The translations under genes were made by a program, and so were the position numbers. From Verrucomicrobiaceae bacterium UBA7681 (GTDB lineage: Bacteria; Verrucomicrobiota; Verrucomicrobiia; Verrucomicrobiales; Verrucomicrobiaceae), in contig DLGZ01000073.1 of the NCBI GenBank assembly GCA_002482965.1, forward strand, positions 109,117 to 173,116: a stretch of DNA of 64,000 bases. Reading direction: 5' to 3'. This document shows positions 51,495 to 60,149 of the stretch, piece after piece. Below the pieces are notes generated by a model that was not told where the DNA came from, made no database searches, and worked only from the letters and a program-made list of their open reading frames with translations. Positions within the stretch are counted from its first letter, which is position 1, and each line of letters starts with the position of its first letter.

Positions 51495-52352
51495 ATGCAA
51501 GTCTCCATCATTCCACTTGCTGCCTGCATATTGTTACACAGCCTCTCGCCATCATCGGCCACAGCACGGGAGATCAGCGTCATGCAGACGCCCCAAGGCA
51601 CACATTACGCCGTGGGCACCGAAAAATACGCCAAGCCAGCCCCGACTCTCTTCATCATTGGCAATCCCATGGCGATGCTGGCAAAGGAGAACATGCGTTA
51701 TCTCCTCGAGACAGGAGAAGCCCTGGCAAAGAAGGGCTGGGTTTATGTGGTGCTCGACCCCGCCTGCGAGGGCCATGATCTGAAGCCTGGACAGCCTTCG
51801 TCACTCAGCGGTTGGGCAATCCACGCCAAGGCGAGAGAAGACTTCCTCGGGCCCTATCTGCGCAACTGCATCGATGTGCTCGATCACCTCATCGCCGAAG
51901 GCGTCACGGACGCGCAGCAGGTGGCGGTGCAGGGCGTCTCGCGCGGCGGCTTCTGCGCGCTGCACTTCGCGGCGCGGGAGCCACGCATCAAGGCCGTGGT
52001 GGGCATTTCACCCGTGACCAATCCCTTGGCCTTAAAAGAGTTCGCAGGAGTCACAGCGGAGCAGGTGGCGTACATCAGCCTGGACCAGGCACTGGAGCCG
52101 CTGGCCGGGCGCACAGTATGGATCAGCATTGGCAATGCGGACGACCGGGTGAGCACGGATGACTGCATCACCTTCAGCCGTCGTTTGGTGACCACGACAC
52201 GAAAATTGCACCCGCAAATGAACCTCTTTCCCGTGCAACTGCATGTGGGTATGTCGGCCGGGCATCGCTCGCCCGATAACGCCTATAAGGCAGCCGCAGA
52301 TTTCCTGCTCCAGACCTTTCCCAGCCCTCAGATCCCCAATCCTAAACCATGA
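51495..52352 (+). CDS. exported alpha/beta hydrolase (first gene of a secreted-protein operon)
   Basis: A 285-residue protein with a signal peptide (MQVSIIPLAACILLHSLSPSSATA). The nucleophile elbow is QGVSRGGFCAL with Ser149, the acid is in GNADDRVSTDD, and the His in SAGHRSPDNAY. This triad order fits the prolyl-oligopeptidase / dienelactone-hydrolase-like branch of the fold. It should act on an ester or peptide outside the cytoplasm; the substrate is unknown. The frame extends upstream to ATG 51441, but that start would bury the signal. Its stop overlaps the start of the next gene (ATGATGA), implying translational coupling. Confidence 0.82.
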   Translation: MQVSIIPLAACILLHSLSPSSATAREISVMQTPQGTHYAVGTEKYAKPAPTLFIIGNPMAMLAKENMRYLLETGEALAKKGWVYVVLDPACEGHDLKPGQPSSLSGWAIHAKAREDFLGPYLRNCIDVLDHLIAEGVTDAQQVAVQGVSRGGFCALHFAAREPRIKAVVGISPVTNPLALKEFAGVTAEQVAYISLDQALEPLAGRTVWISIGNADDRVSTDDCITFSRRLVTTTRKLHPQMNLFPVQLHVGMSAGHRSPDNAYKAAADFLLQTFPSPQIPNPKP

Positions 52353-53647
52353 TGAAACGTCGCAATCTCCTCGCGGGGGCCACGGCGATGCTGGCTTCAC
52401 TCAAAGCTCAGACCGGCCTGACACAAGAGGCAGCGAATCCAGCGCTGACGCATGATGTCTATACCGGCGACTTCCCACCCGCGAACTACGGTCAAACTCA
52501 CGAAGCCATCGAGGCAACGATACAAGAAGTCGTCGAGCGGGTGTTTCGCGATGAAGACGGCATCCTGCGCAGCGGCGTCAATGGGGCCACGATGCAACCC
52601 TTGACCAACGCGGAGGTCAAAGACCGGCCCCAAGGCAAAGGATCCTACACCGAACATTCCGCCATGCCGGACGCATTGAAAGCCGTCTGGCTCAACTATG
52701 AAAACGCAGGGCAGGCGAGCGGTTCCTATCTGGTCGCATTGTGCCTGAAATATGAGGTGACGCGTGAACCCAAGCTGCGTGAACTTGCCCGCCGCACCGT
52801 TGATGCCATCGTCATCCTCTGGAACAACGCCGCGCCGCCCGCTGGCCTCGGCGGCGGTGGCCGGGGATGGTTTCCCAAACCCTACGGCGGCATCCGCAAA
52901 GTAGCCGGCATCGAGGAATGCAGCGCCGATCAATACGCTGACATCACCCTGGGCCTGCACGCCTATCATCGCACGATGGCAGATGCGGCGGAGAAAAAGC
53001 AGATCGAAGACATCGTCGTCTCATTCTCAGATTGGTGGCATGACCACGATCACAGCGGCGTCTACTTCGGTAAGCCGATCTGGTGGAAACGGCTCGACTG
53101 GCACCCCATGGCGGCAGCCTGTTTTCTCTACATGCACGCCCTGGCGGAACACTGGCGTCCGGGCGTGAACTCAAAACAGAGCTTCGAGACCTGGCTCAAT
53201 CTCAAAGCCACCCTCCTGCAACCCGCCATCGACAAACCCAGCAACGCCACCATGCACGGCATCCCCGTGCTCTGTCTGGAGCAGCTCCGCACCCTGCGGC
53301 CTGACCTGGATTCCGTCTGGCAGCCCGCCTTCACTCACCAGGCCGCCCTCCTGGCGCGCAGTGTGGACGAGACACCGATGAACAAGACCTTTGAGATGAA
53401 CGGCTTCTCCGCCGACTACCTCGCCCTCGCGCATCGGCTGCTGCCCGGCAAAGGGTATGATAAAATCGCGCGCCGCTGCATGGAAGCCTGCAAAACCCGC
53501 GGTGACTTCTACCACATCCGCCGCGGCCTCCCCATCAACAAACTGCCCGCCCTCGTCGCCGGCGATGACTATCGCGACGTCTTCTTCTGCGAAGGCCAGG
53601 TCCACTGGATGGCCGCCTACTGGCGCACCCGCCAGCAGCAAGGCTGA
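52349..53647 (+). CDS. exported protein, probable alpha/alpha-barrel (six-hairpin glycosidase-like)
   Basis: A 432-residue protein with a Tat-like N-terminus (MMKRRNLLAGATAMLASLKA). The body is helical with repeated aromatic/His-rich turns (VWLNYENAGQASGSYLVALCLKY, WWHDHDHSGVYFG, DWHPMAAACFLYMHALAEHW, GQVHWMAAYWRTRQ). This pattern recalls six-hairpin glycosidase or epimerase-like barrels. I do not see a catalytic motif I can name. It is translationally coupled to the upstream hydrolase through a 4-bp overlap, so the two probably act on the same material, perhaps a glycan. Confidence 0.65.
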   Translation: MMKRRNLLAGATAMLASLKAQTGLTQEAANPALTHDVYTGDFPPANYGQTHEAIEATIQEVVERVFRDEDGILRSGVNGATMQPLTNAEVKDRPQGKGSYTEHSAMPDALKAVWLNYENAGQASGSYLVALCLKYEVTREPKLRELARRTVDAIVILWNNAAPPAGLGGGGRGWFPKPYGGIRKVAGIEECSADQYADITLGLHAYHRTMADAAEKKQIEDIVVSFSDWWHDHDHSGVYFGKPIWWKRLDWHPMAAACFLYMHALAEHWRPGVNSKQSFETWLNLKATLLQPAIDKPSNATMHGIPVLCLEQLRTLRPDLDSVWQPAFTHQAALLARSVDETPMNKTFEMNGFSADYLALAHRLLPGKGYDKIARRCMEACKTRGDFYHIRRGLPINKLPALVAGDDYRDVFFCEGQVHWMAAYWRTRQQQG

Positions 53648-53736
53648 GGCGAGCCGTGCTCGAGAACGGGGAATCCTTCAATCAATCACAACTCCTGATA
53701 AGCTTTACTCCTCCAAGCGTTTCCCTCTCATCCCTC

Positions 53737-54510
53737 ATGAAGCGCCTCACCTTTCTCGCCCTTGCCCTCGGCAGTCTTTTCGCCCCGCTCCTCCACGCCG
53801 CAGATGACGGCCGCGTGTATGAACTGCGCATCTACACCTGCAACGAAGGCAAGCTCGACGCCCTGCTGGCCCGCTTCCGTGATCACACCTGCAAGCTCTT
53901 TGAAAAGCACGGCATGAAGAACGTCGGTTACTGGGTGCCCGTGGATAAGGAGAACGGCTCGGAAACCACCCTCATCTACGTGCTCGAACACAAGAGCCGC
54001 GACGCCGCCAAGGAAAGCTTCAAGGCCTTCGGCGCAGATCCCGACTGGCAGGCCGCACGCAAAGCCAGCGAAGAGGCCGGCAAGATCCTCGCCAAGCCAC
54101 CGGAGTCGATTTTCATGACCCCCACGGATTTTTCACCGCCGCTGGCCATCGCCAAAGCCGGCAAGCCACGCGTGTTCGAACTGCGCACCTACACCACCAA
54201 CGAAGGCAAGCTGGATGCCCTGCTCGCCCGCTTCCGCGATCACACCGTGAAACTCTTCACCAAGCACGGTATGACCAACCTCGCCTACTGGACCCCAACA
54301 GATGAAGACAAAGGTGCCGGCAAAAAACTGATCTACATCCTCGCCCATGACAGCAAGGAAGCCGGTCTCGCCTCCTTCACCGCCTTCCGCACCGATCCCG
54401 ACTGGATCAAAGCCAAGACCGAAAGCGAAAAAGACGGCCCGCTGACCATCAACCCTGGCGGCGTGAAGAGCATCTACATGAAGGCCACAGACTTCTCACC
54501 CATTCAGTAA
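53737..54510 (+). CDS. tandem NIPSNAP-family exported protein
   Basis: A 257-residue protein with a signal peptide (MKRLTFLALALGSLFAPLLHA). Two very similar NIPSNAP domains follow. They open VYELRIYTCNEGKLDALLAR and VFELRTYTTNEGKLDALLAR, and both continue FRDHT(C/V)KLF-KHGM-N, a clear internal duplication. The two domains are much closer to each other than to those of the protein at 21214. ATG 53737 was chosen over the in-frame ATG at 53656 for its signal peptide. The gene lies 89 bp after its upstream neighbour and 4 bp before the next gene. Function unknown. Confidence 0.9.
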   Translation: MKRLTFLALALGSLFAPLLHAADDGRVYELRIYTCNEGKLDALLARFRDHTCKLFEKHGMKNVGYWVPVDKENGSETTLIYVLEHKSRDAAKESFKAFGADPDWQAARKASEEAGKILAKPPESIFMTPTDFSPPLAIAKAGKPRVFELRTYTTNEGKLDALLARFRDHTVKLFTKHGMTNLAYWTPTDEDKGAGKKLIYILAHDSKEAGLASFTAFRTDPDWIKAKTESEKDGPLTINPGGVKSIYMKATDFSPIQ

Positions 54511-54514
54511 GCCC

Positions 54515-55852
54515 ATGCGCACGCTCTGCCTCGCCCTCCTTGCCACCTCCCTTCACGCTGCCACCCCCACCTTCGAGTGGGTCGCCGCAGGCGGCGGAGC
54601 CAAAAATGACAAAACCCGCGCAGTCACCTTTGACCGCGAAGGCAACGTCTTCCTCGCGGGTGAAGCAACCGACGACGGCACCTTTGGCGACCAAAAGCGC
54701 GCCGGACTCGGCGGCATGGATTTTTTCCTCGCCAAAGTCTCCTCGGAAGGAAAGTTCCTCTGGGTCCGCAGTCTCGGCGGCAGCCTAGTGGACCGCGGCT
54801 ACGGCGTGGCGACGGATTCCGCAGGCAATGCCTACGTCACCGGCCATTACCAAAGCACCGACGCCCAGGCCAACGGCCAGACACTGCCGAATGCGGGTGA
54901 TTATGACATCTTCATTGCCAAATACGACACAAGCGGAACGCTGGTTTGGATCAAAACCGCCGGCGGAAAAGGCTACGATTACGGCCACGGAATCGTGGTC
55001 GATTCCAAGGGCGACATCGTCGTCACCGGAGCCATCGCCGGCGAAGCAAAGTTCGGCGACGTCACCGTCAATGCCGGCAACACCTCCCGCCCGATCTTCT
55101 GCGCCAAGTATGATTCTGCAGGCAATCTGAAGTGGGTAAAGGCAACCGGTGGCAAATTCTCCGGCAGCGGGCACGGCCTTGGCGTCGATGCCAGCGACTG
55201 TATCTATATAGGAGGCAGCGGCGGCGGCACCGGAACGATGGATGGCGTGACCTTGGAATCCAAATCCCAAGCCGGAATCGTGCTGAAACTCACGCCAAAT
55301 GGCGAAGCCGTTTGGGCCGCCACCCTCCCAGGCGTACCGAGTGCAGGCTTCCATGAAATCACCGTCGATACCGCAGGCCGCATCTGGTGCGCAGGAATGT
55401 TCAAAGGTGCGCTCAATGGCGGCCCCATGCACACCACCGGCGATAAAGACAACGACGGCGTGTTCGCTCACTTCAGTCCCGAAGGCAAACTCGTCTGGAG
55501 CCACGTCCTCCAAGGCCCGGCCACCGACTACTGCCTCGGCGTCGCCACCGACAACACCGGGCGTTGCTTCGTCACAGGCGAGTTTTCTGATACCGCCACC
55601 TTCGCCGGACAGACACTCAAAACCCAAGGTGCCACCGACATCTTCACCGCTGCTTTTGACGTCAAAGGCGGCCTCGAATGGCTCATCCAAACCGGCGGAG
55701 TGAAGGGGGACAATGCCTATTGCATGGCCTGGCACCCCTCCGGAAGGCTAGTTTTTTCGGGGGCTTGTGTCGCACCTGCGACATTCGGAGGCCAAACCAT
55801 GGCGTCTCCGGGCGGAGCCGAGGCTTACGGGGCAGTTCTTCGTTTAAAGTGA
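54515..55852 (+). CDS. exported SBBP-type beta-propeller repeat protein
   Basis: A 445-residue protein with a short signal (MRTLCLALLATSLHA). The mature part is built of about seven repeats of the SBBP (beta-propeller) type, each with the core G-D-x-x-V-T-G and a D-x-F-x-A-K-Y closing strand, for example VATDSAGNAYVTGHY...DIFIAKYDTSGTLVWIK. The repeats should fold into one propeller. It is a non-enzymatic binding or structural protein in other bacteria. It is the last gene of the four-gene operon, starting 4 bp after the NIPSNAP stop. Confidence 0.85.
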   Translation: MRTLCLALLATSLHAATPTFEWVAAGGGAKNDKTRAVTFDREGNVFLAGEATDDGTFGDQKRAGLGGMDFFLAKVSSEGKFLWVRSLGGSLVDRGYGVATDSAGNAYVTGHYQSTDAQANGQTLPNAGDYDIFIAKYDTSGTLVWIKTAGGKGYDYGHGIVVDSKGDIVVTGAIAGEAKFGDVTVNAGNTSRPIFCAKYDSAGNLKWVKATGGKFSGSGHGLGVDASDCIYIGGSGGGTGTMDGVTLESKSQAGIVLKLTPNGEAVWAATLPGVPSAGFHEITVDTAGRIWCAGMFKGALNGGPMHTTGDKDNDGVFAHFSPEGKLVWSHVLQGPATDYCLGVATDNTGRCFVTGEFSDTATFAGQTLKTQGATDIFTAAFDVKGGLEWLIQTGGVKGDNAYCMAWHPSGRLVFSGACVAPATFGGQTMASPGGAEAYGAVLRLK

Positions 55853-56017
55853 CGTATTGGCGCTATAATCGCCTTTAGTTGCGTCTAAAGTCCTGTTTTT
55901 GAGGTGGAACCGGCTACAAACCCCCGCGTTGACAGGGCCAGTGAACTCGACACCGTGCGCGCCCCTCCGACCGGGCCCCCCATCTGGTCGAGCGTGACCC
56001 AACAACCAACCGACCGA

Positions 56018-56518
56018 TTGAATCCAACCACCCTCCTGTGCCTCGCTGCTATGTGCGTTTCCGCTGCTGCGGAAGAAGTTAAAAGCTCAACCACAACCCC
56101 AGCTGGCGCTCCAGGCCAGGTCATTGCAGGCGTCAAGACAACCGCCTACACTCACGACGAAAGCGATCATATCGAGTACGGTGCCCGCACGGCAGTCGGT
56201 ACCATGCTCAGGCACGGTCAGATCCGCAGTGCCGCTGCTGACTGGTCCATCTACCCGATGGGCACAGTGTTCCAAATTCAGGGCGATCCCTCGATCTATG
56301 TTGTCGATGACTACGGTTCCGCTCTCGTGGGCACGAAGACCATCGACCTCTACAAGCCGACCTTTGGCATGATGAACAACTGGGGCACACGCCGTGTGAC
56401 CATTCGCGTCCTCAAGTGGGGCTCGTTTGCCAAGAGCCTCGCCATTTTGAAGCCACGGGCCTACAAAGCCTGGCATGTGCGCGAAATGGTCGCCCGCATC
56501 GAATCGCGTCCGGCTTAA
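56018..56518 (+). CDS. exported 3D-domain protein
   Basis: A 166-residue protein. From TTG 56018 it begins with a clean signal peptide (LNPTTLLCLAAMCVSAAA). The frame is also open back to a GTG at 55904, but that extension looks non-coding. The C-terminal two thirds are a 3D (Asp-Asp-Asp) domain: TTAYTHDESDH, AADWSIYPMGTVFQI, YVVDDYGSALVGTKTIDLY. The three aspartates that name the domain are present. 3D domains occur in peptidoglycan lytic transglycosylases and related wall proteins, so action on or binding to peptidoglycan is likely. It overlaps the convergent small gene by 4 bp. Confidence 0.8.
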   Translation: MNPTTLLCLAAMCVSAAAEEVKSSTTTPAGAPGQVIAGVKTTAYTHDESDHIEYGARTAVGTMLRHGQIRSAAADWSIYPMGTVFQIQGDPSIYVVDDYGSALVGTKTIDLYKPTFGMMNNWGTRRVTIRVLKWGSFAKSLAILKPRAYKAWHVREMVARIESRPA

Positions 56519-56700
56519 GCCAGCACGCTTTCCGGCACACGGGCTACGATACGACCTTCGGGATCACGCACGACGATTTTGCCGTGAATGATCTCGGGGG
56601 GATTGCTGATGCCCTTGACGTAGTCTGCGGCCAAATCCTTGCTGCAGCCAAGTGACTGGCGGATGCGGACGGCGAGTGTTTCGGGATCAATGTCGGTCAT
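56515..56700 (-). CDS. small conserved-looking protein of unknown function
   Basis: A 61-residue protein (MTDIDPETLAVRIRQSLGCS...) with balanced composition: an N-terminal helical half and a C-terminal strand pair (IIHGKIVVRDPEGRIVARVP). It has an ATG start and no signal, and reads like a genuine protein. No family is recognised. It overlaps the end of the 3D-domain gene by 4 bp in convergent orientation. Confidence 0.6.
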   Translation of the reverse strand: MTDIDPETLAVRIRQSLGCSKDLAADYVKGISNPPEIIHGKIVVRDPEGRIVARVPESVLA

Positions 56701-56844
56701 GTGGCTGCTATATTAACCTGTCTTGACGGGAAAGTCGCGGCAAGAATCAACTCAGAGCCCAATCTGTCATTGAATTGGGTGCTCCTTGCATTCCCAACAC
56801 TCCCACCTTTGATTGTGGTCTAACTTTGAACTGAAAGACACATC

Positions 56845-57561
56845 ATGGGCGCACAATGGAAACAGAAATGGCGGGAAATGGCCGCAGACCAGAAGGGGAA
56901 GATCACGGGGAAGCTGGTGCGTGAAATCCAGGTAGCGGCGAAGCTGGGCGGGCCTCACCCCGAATACAACGCCCGTCTGGCGGCCGCGGTGGCGATTGCG
57001 AAAAAGCAGAGCGTGACGCGGGATACGATCGAACGCGCGATCGCGAAGGGCTCTGGCACCGGGCCGGATGCGGTGCAGTTTGAAACGACGACGTATGAGG
57101 GATTCACGCCGCACCGGGTACCGGTGATCGTGGAATGTCTGACGGACAACAACAACCGCACGTCCTCGGACATCAAGGTGCTGTTCCGTGCGGGCACCAT
57201 GAGCAAAGTGATGTGGATGTTTGATCATGTGGGATTGGTCGAAGCGCATCACGCAGACAAGACGTTGGACATCGAGGAGGCAGCGCTGGAGGCCGAAGCG
57301 GAGAACGTGGAGCCTATGGAAGTCGAGGATGAAGACGCAGCGGGCCACATCGGCGCGCGGTTTTTCACCCAAACGACGACATTGGATGCGGTGACCAAGG
57401 CGCTGAAGGCGGGGGGGTGGCAGGTGACGACCTCAGAAATGAGCTATGTGCCGAAGGAATACCCTGAGCTGAGCGATGAGCAGCGCGATGAGGTGACTAA
57501 TTTCCTGCAAACGCTGGATGGACATGATGATGTGAGTCGGGTTTACGCTGCGCTGAAATGA
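56845..57561 (+). CDS. yebC: YebC/PmpR-family protein (translation/transcription regulator)
   Basis: A 238-residue protein with the complete three-domain YebC architecture and usual length. It opens MGAQWKQKWREM in place of the common MAGHSKWANIKHRK. Conserved blocks follow: KLVREIQVAAKLGG, NARLAAAVAIAKKQSVTRDTIERAIAKGSG, TYEGFTPHRVPVIVECLTDNNNRT and LFRAGTM. The atypical N-terminus puts it in a YebC-like subgroup; YebC-type proteins have been linked both to transcription control and to relief of ribosome stalling. Upstream is a 144-bp gap; the 717-residue lipoprotein gene follows after 17 bp. Confidence 0.9.
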   Translation: MGAQWKQKWREMAADQKGKITGKLVREIQVAAKLGGPHPEYNARLAAAVAIAKKQSVTRDTIERAIAKGSGTGPDAVQFETTTYEGFTPHRVPVIVECLTDNNNRTSSDIKVLFRAGTMSKVMWMFDHVGLVEAHHADKTLDIEEAALEAEAENVEPMEVEDEDAAGHIGARFFTQTTTLDAVTKALKAGGWQVTTSEMSYVPKEYPELSDEQRDEVTNFLQTLDGHDDVSRVYAALK

Positions 57562-57578
57562 CAAAACCTGAATGACTC

Positions 57579-59732
57579 ATGACGAAGGAATGCCAAAGCC
57601 CGAAGGATGAATGGGAGTGGCATCAGCTCGTAAGGCGTGAGCTTCGAGCTCCGTCATTGCTGCTCATGGTGGTGGCTCTGCTCTTTTGTGGCTGCGGGAA
57701 GAAAAAAGCGGCACTGAAGCCCGCAGTGGAGGCCCCGGTGGTGGTGATGCCGACGCTGCTGACGGAGGCGGACAGGCTGGGTTTGGCAAGCCGTGTGGTG
57801 GGTGACGTGGAGTTTTGCGTGAGCAGCGTACAGTTGAAGAAGCATGCGGAAGCGTTGAAGGCATCGCGCTGGTGGGAGCAGATGCTGGCGTTTGTGGAGG
57901 ACAAGGCACCGACACCTGATAAAACCGCCCCCCTGACGGTGGATGAGGCGTTTCTCGCCTTTGGCAAAGACAGTGTAAAGAGCCTCGTGCTGCTGCGGCA
58001 GTTGAATGATCTCTACAACGAGACGGCGTATCGCGGCATGATGAGCGGCGGAGTGCTGGCGGGACTGGGCACGAGTTTTGATGCGAAGAAGCTGATGGAG
58101 GCCGCGCTGCGTGACCCCGCCGTACTGGAAGCGCTGATCCTGCTGCTGGAGCGTTTTGAAATGCCGCCAGTGATGATCGGTGTGGCATCGCCAGAACCGG
58201 AGCAGGTGATGAAACGCTTCAGCGAACTGCTGCATCTTTCGGACTGGCTGGGGGATGCGCCGCAATCGCGCATCGTGACGGCACAGGGGGAAAAGATCAC
58301 GGTGAATGAGATCGCGATGGATCAGGTGCTGACGGTGGAGCGGCGGAGGGAGTGGCTGGAAGTGCTGGCGAAGGCCATGCCGGGGGTCACACCGGAAATG
58401 AAGGACCGGATCGGGCGTGGTTTGGAAGTACTGGCGCGCAAGAAGTGGGTGCTGGCGCTGGGTCTGGGCACTCAGCGTACGTATGTGGCGGTGGGGAAAT
58501 CGAAGGATCAAATACGCCTGGCCAACTCGGTGGAAGATTCGGTGCTGGCGCGGCCGGAAATGCGCACGCTGGATGCGCATGCGCTGAAGGGGCTGGGCTT
58601 GATCGCGTGCTGGGATGGGGTGTTTTGGGATGTACTGCAATCCGACCACCCGTTTCAGCCGATCGTGCGCGGACTGCTGGCAGGGTTGCAGACCGAGAAA
58701 ACGTTTTCAGACATGGCGCGTTCCCTGGAACCGCAGGTGATCGAGCTGGCGGCGGCCGAGCGTGCTTTTTACCACAGTGAGCATACGAACGGCGCGGCGG
58801 TGGCGTGGTGGGATGGCGGCCTGCAGATGGAGCTGGCGGGTGGTTTCTCTGTGGCAGAGAGCACTGCTCTTTCCAAGGCGTCGCAGTTTTCGACGGTGCT
58901 GGATGAACCGGAGCTGGTGTTTGGGGTGAGCGGTCAGGGAGCAAGCACGGGGGCGGGGAGGGCTTACTTCGAAACGTGGATGCGGGCGGTGCATGCGACG
59001 GCCCATGAACTGGTCAAGGCGGGAGTGGGCGGGGAGCAATCAGCCGCGATGTTTAATCTGGCGGATCAAGCGGTGCTGCCCGGCGTCATTGACGTTTATG
59101 AGGGTACAAAAACGATCTGGCAGAAAGCGCTGAGCGGCGACGGGGCTTTCATCCTTGATGTGGGTGGAAAAATGCCGCTGCTGCCGGGACTGCCACCGGG
59201 TGGTGAAGCGATGCCGCTGCCACGCTTTGCCAGTGTGCATGAGATCAAGAACCGCGCGCTGATCGGTGTGTCATGGCAGAACATGGAAGCGACGCTGCAG
59301 CAGCTTTTGAAAAGCGTGCCGACACCGCAGCCGATTGAGCTGCCGAATATCGTGACAAAGCGGAGCGGCGATCTGACGAGTTACAGTTATGTGCTGCCGT
59401 TTGATTCGAGAGAGCTGGCACCATGTGCGTCGCTGAATGATCAACTGTTCATGCTGGGCACGTCGCGGGTGCAGCAGAGTCATCTGGCAGAAATCCTCAA
59501 GCGACCAAGCGCAGCCGCAGGCATGCGGATGAAGCTGAGCTTCGCCAAGCTGCGGGAGTTTCTAAAGGCCTTTGCTTCGGTGAGAGCGCAGAACGGCGGA
59601 GCGGGGGAATTGAAGGCGGCGTTGAAATGGCTGGAGCCTTTTGAGGTGCTGGACCTGAGGGTGTGGAGCGAGGAAGGCTTGGGCAAAGGGCGCATGTCCT
59701 GGCAGATGCACGATGTGCTGAGCTATGACTGA
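57579..59732 (+). CDS. large lipoprotein of unknown function
   Basis: A 717-residue protein. The N-terminus has a hydrophobic segment with a lipobox-like LLFCGC just before a Lys-rich stretch (GKKKAALKP), so it is probably a lipoprotein. ATG 57579 puts about 30 extra residues ahead of the hydrophobic core; a start near the Met-Val-Val at residue 30 is possible. The body is mixed alpha/beta with no recognised motif; a repeated theme of short strands and amphipathic helices (VVGDVEFCVSSVQLKKHAEAL) runs through it. It follows the YebC gene after 17 bp and may share its transcript. Confidence 0.68.
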   Translation: MTKECQSPKDEWEWHQLVRRELRAPSLLLMVVALLFCGCGKKKAALKPAVEAPVVVMPTLLTEADRLGLASRVVGDVEFCVSSVQLKKHAEALKASRWWEQMLAFVEDKAPTPDKTAPLTVDEAFLAFGKDSVKSLVLLRQLNDLYNETAYRGMMSGGVLAGLGTSFDAKKLMEAALRDPAVLEALILLLERFEMPPVMIGVASPEPEQVMKRFSELLHLSDWLGDAPQSRIVTAQGEKITVNEIAMDQVLTVERRREWLEVLAKAMPGVTPEMKDRIGRGLEVLARKKWVLALGLGTQRTYVAVGKSKDQIRLANSVEDSVLARPEMRTLDAHALKGLGLIACWDGVFWDVLQSDHPFQPIVRGLLAGLQTEKTFSDMARSLEPQVIELAAAERAFYHSEHTNGAAVAWWDGGLQMELAGGFSVAESTALSKASQFSTVLDEPELVFGVSGQGASTGAGRAYFETWMRAVHATAHELVKAGVGGEQSAAMFNLADQAVLPGVIDVYEGTKTIWQKALSGDGAFILDVGGKMPLLPGLPPGGEAMPLPRFASVHEIKNRALIGVSWQNMEATLQQLLKSVPTPQPIELPNIVTKRSGDLTSYSYVLPFDSRELAPCASLNDQLFMLGTSRVQQSHLAEILKRPSAAAGMRMKLSFAKLREFLKAFASVRAQNGGAGELKAALKWLEPFEVLDLRVWSEEGLGKGRMSWQMHDVLSYD

Positions 59733-59783
59733 GGCAGTTTGATTCAACGAAAGCGTGGATGCCCCCACTCATGTCCTATGTTC

Positions 59784-60149
59784 ATGAAAATTATCTGCTC
59801 TGCATTGACGATCTGCTGCCTGTCAGGCTGCTATGTGTTCGATGCGAATCTGCCACGACCGAAAGTTGTGTATGGCAAGCGTGGTGAGGACACAATCGCG
59901 GTAACGGCTGGAACAGGATTTCGCAATCCTGGTGTGCACCATGTACCGCGCGGGACAAGGTTGGGAGATTTTATCATGCGCGCTTCAGTTCTGCCTTCAG
60001 TGCTACGCTTCCCAAGGGTTGATTATCGCTTAGGTCAAATCCGAGATGGGAAAGGCGTGGGCTTTCATACAACTGAACCGAGCAGCAGTCAGTGGGAAAC
60101 ACGGCTGGAAGACGGGGCGGTTGTTGAAATCTTCAAATGCAACATTTGA
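59784..60149 (+). CDS. small SLBB-like lipoprotein
   Basis: A 121-residue protein with a lipoprotein signal (MKIICSALTICCLSGC, Cys16). The mature part holds one module resembling the SLBB beta-grasp fold (VTAGTGFRNPGVHHVPRGTRLGDFI), whose GxVxNPGxYxLxxGxxLxDxI pattern is seen in polysaccharide-export proteins such as Wza. It is much smaller than those and lacks the export motif. The start is ATG 59784; 59778 is also possible. It converges with the next gene with no base between stops. Confidence 0.6.
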   Translation: MKIICSALTICCLSGCYVFDANLPRPKVVYGKRGEDTIAVTAGTGFRNPGVHHVPRGTRLGDFIMRASVLPSVLRFPRVDYRLGQIRDGKGVGFHTTEPSSSQWETRLEDGAVVEIFKCNI

